A stretch of DNA of 64,000 bases from Planctomycetota bacterium (GCA_016795325.1 JAEUHY010000012.1:124001-188000); one strand, 5' to 3'. Positions 11,109 through 20,682 are shown, counted from the stretch's first letter. Notes: generated by a model from the letters alone, not told the origin. Made by a program: numbers and translations.

Positions 11109-11145
11109 CGAGGGCGAGCCACGCGTTCCGCGCGGCTCGCCCTCG
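11109..11145. terminator. Bidirectional hairpin terminator
   Basis: A perfect 12-bp inverted repeat (CGAGGGCGAGCC at 11109-11120 and its complement at 11134-11145) is separated by 13 bases. It lies between the convergent aldehyde dehydrogenase and the large exported protein. No T-run follows on either strand, so termination would rest on the very stable GC stem. Confidence 0.65.
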
Positions 11146-11171
11146 TCACTTCGAGGAAGTGCTCGGCTCGC

Positions 11172-13613
11172 TCAGGGGTACTGAATGTACTGGAGCGCAG
11201 TCAGCGCGGCGCGGTTCTCGAGGTTGCCGAACGGACCTTGGACCGCCGACGTGAAGTCGGGGAAGTTCGGCCCGTTCATCTGCATCGCGCGCAGCAAGAA
11301 GAGCGTGTCGCCGGTCAGCTGGTAACCGTACGCCAGCGTCGACCAGCTCTGATGCTTGTCGACGCCGCCGCCCATTCCGCCGACCGGCAGCAGGTCGCAG
11401 TACAGCGGCAGCGCCGTGTTGAGCGGCCCGCACGCGATGTACGAGTGCGGCGCCTTGGCTTCGCCGTTCCAGCCGGGGAAGCCGATCATGGCGTAGGCGG
11501 CGTCGATCAGCACGGTCTGCAGCAGCTGCATCGCGTTCAGGTTGACGTCGCGGAACACCGACTCGCGCATGCTCCACAGCGCGTTCTCGATGATCGCCTG
11601 TTCGGTGGACTGCCGCGCACGGAACTGCCCGTTCAGGATCTTGTTGTTCACGATCGCCTGGATGATCCCGGTGCAGCCCACGCGGCCGTTGTGGACCATC
11701 TGCGGAATCGGCTGGAACCAGCCCAGCGCCTCGCTGCGCCAGGCCGGCGTCGCGACCGAGTACGCCGCGCACATCGCGTCGATCATCCAGCCCTCGGCGC
11801 GACCGAAGGAGAACCCCTTCGGGCCGTTGGCGCTGACCGCGTTCAGGTCGGCGAGCATCGTCGAGCCGAGCACGTAGCCGCTGCCGCCGGTGTTGTGGGG
11901 CATGTACGACATGCGCGCCAGCTCCGCCTGCATCAGCAGGTCGTCCTTGGCCACCGAATCGTTGCCCAGCCACACGAGCACCTTGGGTGAGTTCGTGTAG
12001 CGCACCAGGTGTTGCATGTCGACCGCCTTGAAGCCCGACAGCTGCGCTTCGTAGGCCGGCGCGAAGCCGTTGTTGCGCGCGTAGTCAACTTGGTGCGTCG
12101 AGGCTTGGTTGAAGCCGATCATGTCCGGACCGCTGAGTTGGGTCTGGTAGAAGTTGCCCGGCATGAACACGTAGTTGTTCGCGCCCTGCACCAGCCACTC
12201 GGACAGCGTGGTCGGATCGCCGTTCATGTCGAACAGCGCGTCCGGCATGCGGTCGGTGTACTGCCGGTGGCGCAGCAGCGTGTAGCGGTAGCCGTGGTTC
12301 GACGCGGCGTAGGCCGTGACGACTCCGTCGTACAGCGTGATCTCCGTGCCGCCCGTCATGCCGCCGTAGCCCACGCCCCACGGATGCGCCCAGCCCAGAC
12401 GCGGGAAGTGCAACGGGTAGACGTTCATCGACGCGCCCACCGAGAAGAAGTCGATCAGTCGCTCGAAGTCGGCCTTGAGCTTGCCGCGCGTCGTGTTGTA
12501 GCCCGACGCATCACCCATGTAGCTCAGGTCCGGCAGGCGGTTGCGCTGCGGGAAGAAGCGCGCGGTGTTCGGATTCCACCACGACCACAACTGGGCGCCG
12601 CTGCTGCTCGTTCCCAGGCGGCAGAAGCCGAGGTAGCGCTCTTCGATCAACTCGCGCGCGCGCGCTTCCTGGCTCACGCGGCACAGCGCCACGCGGCGCT
12701 CGAACTGCGCTTGGCGGCCGATGAAATTCATCTTGCCCGGACCGACCGGCTTCACGAGCTGGATCATGCGCCGACCGCCAGGCAGCGTCTGCGCGGCGCT
12801 CACCGACGGATCGGGGAAGTCGTTGAGCAGATTCCAGCCGGCCGGAACGCTCAACTCGAGCTTGTCGAAGTACATCTCGCGCTGCACGTCGTCGAGCACG
12901 GCGCCGGGCGAGTCGTCCGTACCGCTGCACGCGTTGTGGACGCGCAGATCCAACTGCACGGCGTCTTCACCCGGGATCCAAGTGAAGTAGGCGTGCACGC
13001 CCATCAAGTGCGGAAGCGTCGCCTGCGCGCCGGTCTTGGGGGTCACCGGACGCAGCACGTCGTAGGTGCGGTGCTGCACCAGGCTCGAGCCGTTCTTCAG
13101 CGTCTTGACGCCGAGCGCGCCCTGGCGCAGGTCCGCGCGGTACAGATTGCCGAACACATCGCGCGCTTCGAGCAACACCAGGCCGGGGCTGGCGCGCAGC
13201 GAGTTGACGAACGGCGAGAACACCGGGGCGGTGTCCACGTGCGGGTTGAACACCACGTCGAAACGGATGTACGTCCCCGCGGCGACCGTGGGCGCGCGCT
13301 TGACGCGCGCGATGATCTCGACGACGTCGGCGCCGTCGGCCGTCTTCGGATAGCGGCTGACGATTTCGGTCTGCGCCAAGGCCAACGTGCCGTCGAAGTT
13401 GCGCACGCGGAAGGGCGACTTTCCATCGGCGCGGGGGAACACGCCCTTGGGAACCGGAACCGTTCCGCGCAGCGTGAACTGCTGCGCAACGGGCGCGGCG
13501 AGTTCGAGCACCGCGACCGTCTGTCCGACACTCTGTGCGGAGGCGCTGAGGCACAACGCGGGGAGCGCGAGGCTGGCGAAGGCGAGTCGGCGCCGAGATG
13601 TCGCGTTGGACAT
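11172..13613 (-). CDS. Large exported protein, paralogue of the 15187-17727 gene
   Basis: 813 residues if started at ATG 13613, which gives a conventional signal peptide (MSNATSRRRLAFASLALP...SASA). An in-frame ATG at 13751 has a better Shine-Dalgarno (GAGG, seven bases away) but would put the signal 46 residues inside the protein. The sequence matches the downstream lipoprotein along its whole length: FPRADGK, EIVSRYP.TADGADV, HPWGVGYGGMTGGTEI, ARQS.EQAI.EN.LWS and ESVFRDV occur in both. I recognise no family. The C-terminal half has helical repeats with GRAEGW, which recalls alpha/alpha-toroid polysaccharide enzymes; that is only a guess. Probably periplasmic. Confidence 0.75.
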   Translation of the reverse strand: MSNATSRRRLAFASLALPALCLSASAQSVGQTVAVLELAAPVAQQFTLRGTVPVPKGVFPRADGKSPFRVRNFDGTLALAQTEIVSRYPKTADGADVVEIIARVKRAPTVAAGTYIRFDVVFNPHVDTAPVFSPFVNSLRASPGLVLLEARDVFGNLYRADLRQGALGVKTLKNGSSLVQHRTYDVLRPVTPKTGAQATLPHLMGVHAYFTWIPGEDAVQLDLRVHNACSGTDDSPGAVLDDVQREMYFDKLELSVPAGWNLLNDFPDPSVSAAQTLPGGRRMIQLVKPVGPGKMNFIGRQAQFERRVALCRVSQEARARELIEERYLGFCRLGTSSSGAQLWSWWNPNTARFFPQRNRLPDLSYMGDASGYNTTRGKLKADFERLIDFFSVGASMNVYPLHFPRLGWAHPWGVGYGGMTGGTEITLYDGVVTAYAASNHGYRYTLLRHRQYTDRMPDALFDMNGDPTTLSEWLVQGANNYVFMPGNFYQTQLSGPDMIGFNQASTHQVDYARNNGFAPAYEAQLSGFKAVDMQHLVRYTNSPKVLVWLGNDSVAKDDLLMQAELARMSYMPHNTGGSGYVLGSTMLADLNAVSANGPKGFSFGRAEGWMIDAMCAAYSVATPAWRSEALGWFQPIPQMVHNGRVGCTGIIQAIVNNKILNGQFRARQSTEQAIIENALWSMRESVFRDVNLNAMQLLQTVLIDAAYAMIGFPGWNGEAKAPHSYIACGPLNTALPLYCDLLPVGGMGGGVDKHQSWSTLAYGYQLTGDTLFLLRAMQMNGPNFPDFTSAVQGPFGNLENRAALTALQYIQYP

Positions 13614-14135
13614 CGAACTCAGCACCACTTCACTCAGCCAGCGTCGCAACGCGTTGGCGCTGTCGACGACAGCGTTCGATGCCGCCGCGGCCTGCCGGCG
13701 CGACGACGAGGACACCAGGGCGCCGCAGCGCCGCAAGACCTGCCTGTACATGGACCAACCTCTTCGGGGGGCAGCGCACGAGGCGCCGCCGGACGGATTG
13801 CGCGCCCGCGGGAGCTGATCACGACGTGCACGAAGCCCCCCGTCGTCCGAAGACGACGGTCCGCCACTCGAAGACTAGCCGCGCCGTCAGGCTCGCCGCG
13901 GACTACCCCCTCCGTGCCCCTCGTAGACCCCGAGTCGCGCGGGCGCGCGAACCGACCGGGGCCGGGTGCTGTTCCGAGCGCGTCGCTACCCACGACGAAC
14001 TCCTCCCAACACCGCGAGAGGGGGAGCATAGCGCGTTCGGAAGACGGAGATACCAGCGTGCTGCTGCGATGACGGAATTGTTGGCTGGCGGCGGCTTTCG
14101 GGCGCAGAGCAGCTGTGGTTTGGCACCATGCAGGG
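13614..14135. other. 522-bp divergent intergenic region
   Basis: This region separates the minus-strand exported protein from the plus-strand SGNH-like gene and must carry promoters for both. It contains a perfect 17-bp dyad at 13658-13674 (8-bp arms around a central A), about 45 bp upstream of the chosen start of the minus-strand gene. If that gene really starts at ATG 13751, the dyad would be coding. I recognise no other gene here. Confidence 0.4.
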
Positions 14136-15056
14136 GTGGAAACCGGCAAGTCCAAAGGAGGCGCCGACGGGCGTTCGCGGGCGCTGATCGTCGCTGCGCT
14201 GGTCGTGTTCGGACTCGTCGCGCTGGAGCTGTTCCTGCGCGGCTCGGAGGCCCGCCGCGAGCCGGTCGCCGGGCCGCACGGGATCGTGGGGTACCGCGGG
14301 CCGGAGTTCGCGCCGACCCGCGACGAGCGCGGCGTGCGCGTACTGGTCGTGGGGGACGAGGTCGCCTACGGCTCGACGCTCCCCGAGGAGCACACCTGGC
14401 CGCGACAACTGGAGGGTCTGTTCGCGCGCGACGGCATGGCCAGCCGCGTCGAGGTGCTCAACGCCGCGGAGCAGCACGCGGACCTGGAGCGCGTGCTCGA
14501 GCAGGCGCGCGGCCCGCTGCTCGAACTCCAGCCGACCTGGCTCGTCGTCTGCGTCGGCAGCACCGACGCCGTAGCCGCGCTCGCCGCGCCCGACCACGAG
14601 CGGCGCGCGCCGCTGGCGCTGTTGCGCCGCCTCGAGTCCGGCTCGGCGGCCCACGCTCCGCTCGAACTCCCGCGGCAAGTGCTGGGCGACCTCGCGCGCA
14701 AGGCGAGCTTCGACTTCGGCGTGCGCCTGGCGCAACTCATCGAAGCGGCGCGCGGCAAGTACGCCCGCGTCCTGGTGGTGCTCGCGCCTCGCGAGTTTCC
14801 CGACGGCGAGCCAGAGCGTGCGCAGGCCGAGCAGCGTGGCGTGATCCCGGTCGGCCAAGCGTCCGCGGAGCTGCAGCGCGCGTTGCACGAAGAGGCGCGC
14901 CGCGTGGCGCAAGCGACGGGCGTGCGGCTGCTCGATGCGAGCGACGAGCTGCGCTCGACGAGCGGCGCTTTCGACGCGGACGGGCGCCTGAGTGCTCGAG
15001 GGGCGCTGCTGCTCGCGCGCCGCGTGCACGAAGACCTGCGGCGCGCCCGCATCTGA
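14136..15056 (+). CDS. SGNH-fold membrane-anchored protein lacking the catalytic Ser
   Basis: 306 residues from GTG 14136; a second GTG at 14115 would add seven residues. A single N-terminal transmembrane segment (residues ~15-34, ALIVAALVVFGLVALELFL) anchors a GDSL/SGNH-like domain. The block I motif, usually GDSxxxG, reads GDEVAYG (residues 73-79), so Glu replaces the nucleophile. The C-terminal DxxH block reads DGRLSARG and has no His. The fold therefore looks preserved while the esterase/acyltransferase machinery is gone. Related intact proteins in planctomycete-like genomes are predicted lipases or polysaccharide deacylases. It sits between two minus-strand paralogues and may serve the same process. 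Confidence 0.75.
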   Translation: METGKSKGGADGRSRALIVAALVVFGLVALELFLRGSEARREPVAGPHGIVGYRGPEFAPTRDERGVRVLVVGDEVAYGSTLPEEHTWPRQLEGLFARDGMASRVEVLNAAEQHADLERVLEQARGPLLELQPTWLVVCVGSTDAVAALAAPDHERRAPLALLRRLESGSAAHAPLELPRQVLGDLARKASFDFGVRLAQLIEAARGKYARVLVVLAPREFPDGEPERAQAEQRGVIPVGQASAELQRALHEEARRVAQATGVRLLDASDELRSTSGAFDADGRLSARGALLLARRVHEDLRRARI

Positions 15057-15090
15057 AGCGCGTTGAATGAGCGGTGAACCGGCGCAGCGC

Positions 15091-15128
15091 GGGCGCGCGC
15101 TCGACGACTCCAAACGCGCAGCGCGCCC
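15091..15128. terminator. Possible hairpin between convergent genes
   Basis: GGGCGCGC at 15091-15098 pairs with GCGCGCCC at 15121-15128 across a 22-base loop, between the SGNH-like gene and the convergent lipoprotein gene. No T-run follows, and GC-rich repeats are common here, so this is weak. Confidence 0.3.
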
Positions 15129-15186
15129 TCGACCCTGAGGCCGAGAGCGCGCTGTTCAAGTGCTGAGCGGTGCAAGCCCGCCGCGT

Positions 15187-17727
15187 TCAGTCGACGAGCG
15201 CGATCAGCGCCGCCGAGATCTCCGTCGAGTGCAAGTTGATGTTGGACACCGCGGTGGGCAGGCTCGCGTTCCCCAGCATCAGGGCCGCCTTCGAGAGGAA
15301 GGCCGGATTGCCGCTCAGCGCGTAACCGTAGGCGAAGCTGCTCGGCGTCTGCGAACGGTCGACCCCGTACGCGGCGCTCGGCGTCGGCACGCCCGTGCAG
15401 AACGGCTGGTTGGTCGCGTTGAGCGGCGCCACCGCGAGGTGCGTGTACGGTCCGTTGAGCGTCGGATTCCACGCCAGCGGCCCGATCATCGCATTGCACG
15501 AGTCGAGCAGCGTCTGCTCCGTCGCGGCGAAGCGCGGCGGATCGACGTCGCGGAACACGCTCTCCTTCAGCGACCAGAGCATGTTCTCCGTGATCGCCTG
15601 CTCGATCGACTGACGGGCCTGGAACTGCCCGCTCAGGATCTTGTTGTTGACCACGCGCTGGATGATGCCGTTGCAGCTCGACTGGCCGTTGGAGAGCAGA
15701 TCACCGGCTTTTTGGAACCACGGCAGCCAGCGCGAGCGCCAGTTCTGGTCGGACAGTCCGTAGGCCGCGATCGCGCTCACGATGCCCCACGACTCCCCGC
15801 GGCCGAAGTTGATCCCGTAGCCGGGGTTGCCGCTCGCCGCCTGGATGTCGGAGAGCATCCCCGAACCCATGATGTAGCCCGACGGCGACGAGAAGTACTC
15901 GTGGTAGGAGAGCCGGAAGATCTCCGCGGCCATGCGCAGGTCGTCCTTGGCCAGCGAGTCGTTGCCCAGCCACGAGAGCGCCATCGGCGACTGCAGGTAG
16001 CGCGTGTAGTGCTGGAAATCGATCGGCTTGTACGAGCGCAGCTGCGCTTCGTAGCTGGGCGTCAGGCTGTTCGCCGCGACCCATGCACGCTGGTAGTTCG
16101 GCGTGCTCTTGATCCCGAACGGATCGTTCGAGTTGCCCAGCAGTCCTTGCTGGTAGGTCATGTGCACGTAGCTGAACGTCGGGCCTTGCGTGACCCAGCG
16201 CTCGACCGTCGTGTGGTCGCCGTCCTTGTCGTACAGCACCTGCGGCATGCGATCGGAGTACATGCGGTGCTTGAGCTCGAGCGCGCGGTAGCCGACCTGC
16301 GAGGCCTCTTCGGCGACCTTGAAGCCGTCGTAGAACCAGATCTCCGTGCCGCCGGTCATGCCGCCGTAGCCCACACCCCAGGGGTGCGCCCAGCCCATGC
16401 GCGGCGCGTCGAAGGGATGCTGGCCCGCCGCGCCCGACTGCAGGATCGAGAGCGCGCTGTTGTAGCGGCCCCACAGTTCTCCGCTCGCTCCGGTGACGCC
16501 CGCGTCGGCGAGCTTGGGCAGCTTGAACTTCTGCGGGTAGTAGCGCGTGGTGGTCGGATTCCACCACGAGTACAGCTCGGCGTTCGTGTTCGGCGAGAAG
16601 CCGTCGACGCAGAACGCGACGTGCGTCTGGTCGAGCAGCGCGCGCGCCTTGGCGAGCGCGCTGGCCTTGCCGATCGCGATGCGCCGGTGCGTGATCGCCT
16701 GCGACGGCATCAAGTGCAGCGTGCCGTCGGCGTTCGGTTTGACGATGTCGTACGTCACGCGTCCGGCGGCGGACACCGGTCCTCCGAGCGCCGGATCGTT
16801 GACGTCGAACAGCACCTGCCAGCCCTGCGGGACCTCGAGCGCGAGCCGCTTGAAGTACACGTCGCCGAGCGGGTCGTCGAGCGTCGCCGCTGCGGCCTTG
16901 TCCGAGCCGCTGCTGCCGTTGTTCACGCGCAGATCGATGGTGACGAAGTCCTCGTTCGCCCAGGTCGTGAGGTACGTGTGCACGCCGAAGAAGTGCGGCA
17001 GCGCTCCGTTCGGCGCTCCCAGGTTCGCCGTGGCCGGCATCATCACGCCGTAGTTGCGCAGCTGCACCGCGGACTGCCCTTGCTTGAGCACGTCGACGTT
17101 GCCGCTCTGGTTGCGCATGCCGGCGAGCAGGTCGAGCGTGTACGGGTGGCCGAAGCAGTCCTCCGCCCGCATGCGCACTGCGCCCGGCGTGTTCAAGAGC
17201 TGCATGACGCCCTGGCGGATCGGCATGCCCGCCTTGGCGTGCACGTTCTCCACCACTTCGAAGGTGATCATCTGTCCCTGCGCGACGCCGGCCGGCCGGT
17301 CGACGCGCGCGAGCACTTCGATGACGTCCGCGCCGTCCGCCGTCGCGGGGTAGCGCGAGACGATTTCGATCTGCGTGGGCGCGCACATCCCGCTGGTGTT
17401 GCGCACCGAGTACGGATACTTGCCGTCGGCCCGCGGGAACTTGCCCTTGGGCACCGGCAGCGTGGCCTTGACCACGAACTTGTCGAGCGCGGCCGGAGGC
17501 GCCGGCATTTCGATCCGCGCGACGATCGCGCCGCCCGCTGTGGGCAGCCCCTCGGCGGCGGGCTCGGTGGCGAACAATCCGCCGCCCTCGCCGTCCGCGG
17601 CGTCCGGCCCGACCGGATTCGTCGGCCCGCCGGCCGGCTGGCACGCGCTTGCGCCGAGCATCGCTACGGCGGCAAGACTGATGGCCCAACGCGATGCGCG
17701 CGCAGGGCTAGACCCTTTTCCCCTCAT
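15187..17727 (-). CDS. Large lipoprotein, paralogue of the 11172-13613 gene
   Basis: 846 residues from ATG 17727, with AGGGAG seven bases upstream. The N-terminus (basic residues, WAISLAAVAMLGASAC) looks like a lipoprotein signal, with Cys near residue 29 followed by a Pro/Gly-rich linker. The body shares long motifs with the 11172-13613 product (for example FPRADGK, SRYPATADGADVIE, HPWGVGYGGMTGGTEI, EQAITENMLWS), so the two arose by duplication. The family is not recognised; GRGESW in the C-terminal helical half again recalls alpha/alpha-toroid enzymes. Likely attached to the outer membrane. It diverges from the M20 peptidase gene across 213 bp. Confidence 0.8.
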   Translation of the reverse strand: MRGKGSSPARASRWAISLAAVAMLGASACQPAGGPTNPVGPDAADGEGGGLFATEPAAEGLPTAGGAIVARIEMPAPPAALDKFVVKATLPVPKGKFPRADGKYPYSVRNTSGMCAPTQIEIVSRYPATADGADVIEVLARVDRPAGVAQGQMITFEVVENVHAKAGMPIRQGVMQLLNTPGAVRMRAEDCFGHPYTLDLLAGMRNQSGNVDVLKQGQSAVQLRNYGVMMPATANLGAPNGALPHFFGVHTYLTTWANEDFVTIDLRVNNGSSGSDKAAAATLDDPLGDVYFKRLALEVPQGWQVLFDVNDPALGGPVSAAGRVTYDIVKPNADGTLHLMPSQAITHRRIAIGKASALAKARALLDQTHVAFCVDGFSPNTNAELYSWWNPTTTRYYPQKFKLPKLADAGVTGASGELWGRYNSALSILQSGAAGQHPFDAPRMGWAHPWGVGYGGMTGGTEIWFYDGFKVAEEASQVGYRALELKHRMYSDRMPQVLYDKDGDHTTVERWVTQGPTFSYVHMTYQQGLLGNSNDPFGIKSTPNYQRAWVAANSLTPSYEAQLRSYKPIDFQHYTRYLQSPMALSWLGNDSLAKDDLRMAAEIFRLSYHEYFSSPSGYIMGSGMLSDIQAASGNPGYGINFGRGESWGIVSAIAAYGLSDQNWRSRWLPWFQKAGDLLSNGQSSCNGIIQRVVNNKILSGQFQARQSIEQAITENMLWSLKESVFRDVDPPRFAATEQTLLDSCNAMIGPLAWNPTLNGPYTHLAVAPLNATNQPFCTGVPTPSAAYGVDRSQTPSSFAYGYALSGNPAFLSKAALMLGNASLPTAVSNINLHSTEISAALIALVD

Positions 17728-17940
17728 GACTCGACTCCCTGTTGATGCGCCGACTTCCCCAAGCCGGCTGGACTTCTTCCACGGGCTGTTTCGGTCTGGG
17801 GGTGGTCGTTTCTGGAGTCGAGCTGCGCTCCACGGCGGCGTGCTCGCGGCCGCGGGTTCTTCGCGCGTCGCCGCTTCGGGCGCGCTTGAGCGGCGACGGA
17901 AGGAGTTTCGCTCCGGGCGCGGCGCCGTATCCTCGCGAGC

Positions 17941-19407
17941 ATGAGCCCCGCACCCAGCACCCAGCCTGCACCTTCGCTCGACGTCCCCAGCGCGCGCCGC
18001 TTCATCGAAGAGACCTGGGATCGTTCGATCGTTCCCACGCTCGTCGAGTACGTGAAGATCCCCAACAAGTCGCCGGCCTTCGACCGCGATTGGAAGCGCA
18101 ACGGCCACATGGACCGCGCGGTCGAGTTGATCGCCGCCTGGTGCCGCGCGCGTCCGATCCAGGGCCTCAAGCTCGAGGTCGTGCGCCTCAAGAACGAAAA
18201 GGGCGAGGAGCGCACGCCCGTGATCTTCATGGAGATCCCGGGGCGTGACTCGAACGACACGGTCCTGCTCTACGGCCACCTCGACAAGCAGCCCGAGATG
18301 ACCGGCTGGAGCGACGGGCTGGGGCCGTGGATCCCGGTGTTGCGCGACGACAAGCTCTACGGGCGCGGAGGCGCGGACGACGGTTACGCAGCGTTCGGCT
18401 CGCTGGCTGCGATCGAGGCGCTCGAGCGCCAGGGCGCGCGCCGCGCGCGTTGCGTGGTGCTGATCGAAGGTTGCGAGGAGAGCGGGAGCTTCGATCTTCC
18501 GGCGTACGTCGACCACCTCGCGCCGCGCATCGGCACGCCGAGCCTGGTGGTGTGCCTGGATTCCGGTTGCGGCAACTACGAGCAGCTGTGGGGGACGACG
18601 TCGCTCCGCGGTTTGGTCGGCGGAGACCTCAGCGTCGAAGTGCTCACCGAAGGCGTGCACTCGGGCGATGCGAGCGGAATCGTGGCGTCGAGCTTCCGCA
18701 TCCTGCGCCAGTTGCTTGCGCGCGTCGACGATCCTGCGACGGGCGCCGTGGTGCGCGACTTCCACGTGCAGATTCCGGCCGATCGTTTGGCGCAGGCCAA
18801 GGTGGTCGCCGAAGTGCTCGGCGACGAGATCCACAGCAAGTTCCCGTTCGTGCCCGGCATGCGGCCGATGCACACCGACCTCGTCGAGCTGGTGCTCAAC
18901 CGCACTTGGCGTCCGGCGCTTTCGATCGTCGGCATGGATGGGATCCCGCCGACGGCGAGCGCGGGCAACGTGCTGCGCCCGCGCACCGTCGCGCGGCTCT
19001 CGCTGCGCGTTCCGCCGACCATGGACGCGCCCGGCGCGGCCAAGCGGCTCAAGCAACTGCTCGAAGCCGACCCGCCGTACGGCGCGCGCGTGCGCTTCGA
19101 CTACGAGAAGTCGGGCAGCGGTTGGAACGCGCCGGCCATGGCGGCGTGGCTCGAGAACGCCGTCGGCGCGGCCTCGCGCGATTTCTTCGGCAAGCCGGCG
19201 GTCTACAACGGCGAAGGCGGGTCGATTCCGTTCATGGGGATGCTCGGCGAGAAGTTCCCCGCGGCGCAATTCCTCATCACCGGCCTGCTCGGTCCGGGTT
19301 CCAACGCGCACGGCCCCAACGAGTTCCTGCACATCCCGACCGGCAAGCGCCTGACCGGCGCGGTCGCTGGTGTGCTCAGCGCTCACGCCGCTGCGCGCGG
19401 CGCGTAG
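17941..19407 (+). CDS. M20-family metallopeptidase (dipeptidase type)
   Basis: 488 residues with all metal-site motifs of the M20 family: YGHLDKQPE (His113, Asp115), GRGGADDGY (bridging Asp near 146) and EGCEESGS (Glu179-Glu180). The dimerisation 'lid' domain occupies about residues 210-330, and the C-terminal His region is GPGSNAHGPNEFL. Such two-zinc exopeptidases hydrolyse dipeptides or release N-terminal residues. GHLDKQPE and the length fit the carnosinase/CNDP-like M20 branch better than ArgE/DapE. No signal peptide, so cytoplasmic. The next gene is 135 bp downstream on the same strand. Confidence 0.9.
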   Translation: MSPAPSTQPAPSLDVPSARRFIEETWDRSIVPTLVEYVKIPNKSPAFDRDWKRNGHMDRAVELIAAWCRARPIQGLKLEVVRLKNEKGEERTPVIFMEIPGRDSNDTVLLYGHLDKQPEMTGWSDGLGPWIPVLRDDKLYGRGGADDGYAAFGSLAAIEALERQGARRARCVVLIEGCEESGSFDLPAYVDHLAPRIGTPSLVVCLDSGCGNYEQLWGTTSLRGLVGGDLSVEVLTEGVHSGDASGIVASSFRILRQLLARVDDPATGAVVRDFHVQIPADRLAQAKVVAEVLGDEIHSKFPFVPGMRPMHTDLVELVLNRTWRPALSIVGMDGIPPTASAGNVLRPRTVARLSLRVPPTMDAPGAAKRLKQLLEADPPYGARVRFDYEKSGSGWNAPAMAAWLENAVGAASRDFFGKPAVYNGEGGSIPFMGMLGEKFPAAQFLITGLLGPGSNAHGPNEFLHIPTGKRLTGAVAGVLSAHAAARGA

Positions 19408-19542
19408 GACCGCACACAGAAGTCGAACCTCCGTCCGGCGCCAATCTTCGTGCTGTCCGCCGCCGACTTGCGCCGAGCGGCGTAGGCTCGCTGCGGCAAG
19501 CTCAACGTCGGTCCGCAGGGCCGCACGCGTCCTTCGCCCCCC

Positions 19543-20655
19543 ATGAACCTTCGCCCGGCATTTCTGGCCCTGTGCGCCTTCGTGCTCTCGAGCGCGACGG
19601 CGCTGGCGCAGTTGCTCAGCGTCGGCGATCCCGCGCCGAAGCTGCAGGTCGGCGCGTGGTTGAAGGGGCCGCCGCTCGCCGAGTTCGAGCCGGGCCACAC
19701 GTACGTGGTCGACTTCTGGGCCACCTGGTGCGGTCCGTGCCGCCGCTCGATGCCCGAGCTCAGCGAGCTGCACAAGCGCCTCGCTCCACGCGGCGTGCGT
19801 GTGATCGGCGTGTCGGTCTGGGAGGAAAAGCCCACCGAGGTCGCGGCGCACGTGGCGCAGCTCGGCGAGCAGGTCGCGTACCCGCTCGCACTCGACGCGG
19901 TGCTTCCCGGCGCGCGGCCCGACCAGGGAGCGATGGCGCGCTTGTGGTTGCGCGCGGCGGGCGAGAGGTTGCTGCCCACGACGTTCATCGTGGACGGCGC
20001 GGGGCGCGTGGCCTGGATCGGCAGCCCGCAGGAACTTGCGGCGCCGCTCGAACAGATCATCTCGGGCGCGTGGGACCTCGAGAAGGCGCGCGAGGCGCAC
20101 CGCCACCGCGTCGAGGTGCGCCGTCGCCTGGGGCGTGTCCAGGAGTTGCTGTTCGGCGCCAAGGGCCCGCAGTGGAACGAAGCGCTCGCGGAGATCGATG
20201 CGCTGCAGGCCTTCGATCCTGCGTCGGAGGCGGAAGTTGCGGCCTACCGCGTGTGGGTGCTGTTCAACCTCGGCCGCGACGAGGAGGGCTATCCGTACGC
20301 GCGCAAGATCTGCGAGCAGCTGATCGGCGACAACGCCATCGCGCTCAACCTCGTCGCCTGGTCCGTGGTCGATCCCAAGGCCCCGCGCAAGCTGCCCTCG
20401 GATCTCGAGTTCGCGTTGCGCGTCGCGCGGCGCGCCAGCGAGCTGAGCGAAGCGAAGAATCCGGCCGTGCTCGACACGCTCGCCTTGGTGCACTTCCGCC
20501 GCGGCGAACTCGAGCAGGCGGTCGCGCTCCAGGAGCGCGCCGCGGCGCTCGCCAAGGGCAGTTCGTGGGAGAGCGAGATCGCGCAGCGCCTCGACGAATT
20601 CCGCCGCGCGCTCGCCGCGCGCGCCAAGCCCGCGCCTGAGCGGCCGGTCAAGTAG
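19543..20655 (+). CDS. TlpA-like thioredoxin-fold protein with C-terminal TPR-like region
   Basis: 370 residues with a signal peptide (to ~ATALA, residue 22). The N-terminal half is a thioredoxin fold of the TlpA/ResA type: DFWATWCGPCRRSMPEL carries the CxxC (Cys63, Cys66), and LPTTFIVDGAGRVAWIG carries the cis-Pro region. Residues ~190-360 are helical repeats resembling TPRs (RRGELEQAVALQERAAAL). It is expected to reduce or exchange disulfides in the periplasm, with the repeats binding partners. Convergent with the MORN lipoprotein gene. Confidence 0.87.
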   Translation: MNLRPAFLALCAFVLSSATALAQLLSVGDPAPKLQVGAWLKGPPLAEFEPGHTYVVDFWATWCGPCRRSMPELSELHKRLAPRGVRVIGVSVWEEKPTEVAAHVAQLGEQVAYPLALDAVLPGARPDQGAMARLWLRAAGERLLPTTFIVDGAGRVAWIGSPQELAAPLEQIISGAWDLEKAREAHRHRVEVRRRLGRVQELLFGAKGPQWNEALAEIDALQAFDPASEAEVAAYRVWVLFNLGRDEEGYPYARKICEQLIGDNAIALNLVAWSVVDPKAPRKLPSDLEFALRVARRASELSEAKNPAVLDTLALVHFRRGELEQAVALQERAAALAKGSSWESEIAQRLDEFRRALAARAKPAPERPVK

Positions 20656-20682
20656 TCCCGCCGGTCACGTAGCGCGCGCGGC

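Noticed and set aside
13613..13751. Upstream ATG 13751 with a good Shine-Dalgarno site for the exported paralogue
   Set aside because: It buries the signal peptide behind 46 residues; the standard signal starts at 13613. Left open as an alternative.
15187..20493. Very long continuous minus-strand frame (1768 codons)
   Set aside because: Only the part up to ATG 17727 has natural protein sequence, a lipoprotein signal and a ribosome site. The rest is His/Arg/Glu-rich antisense of the M20 and thioredoxin-like genes, a GC-codon artefact.
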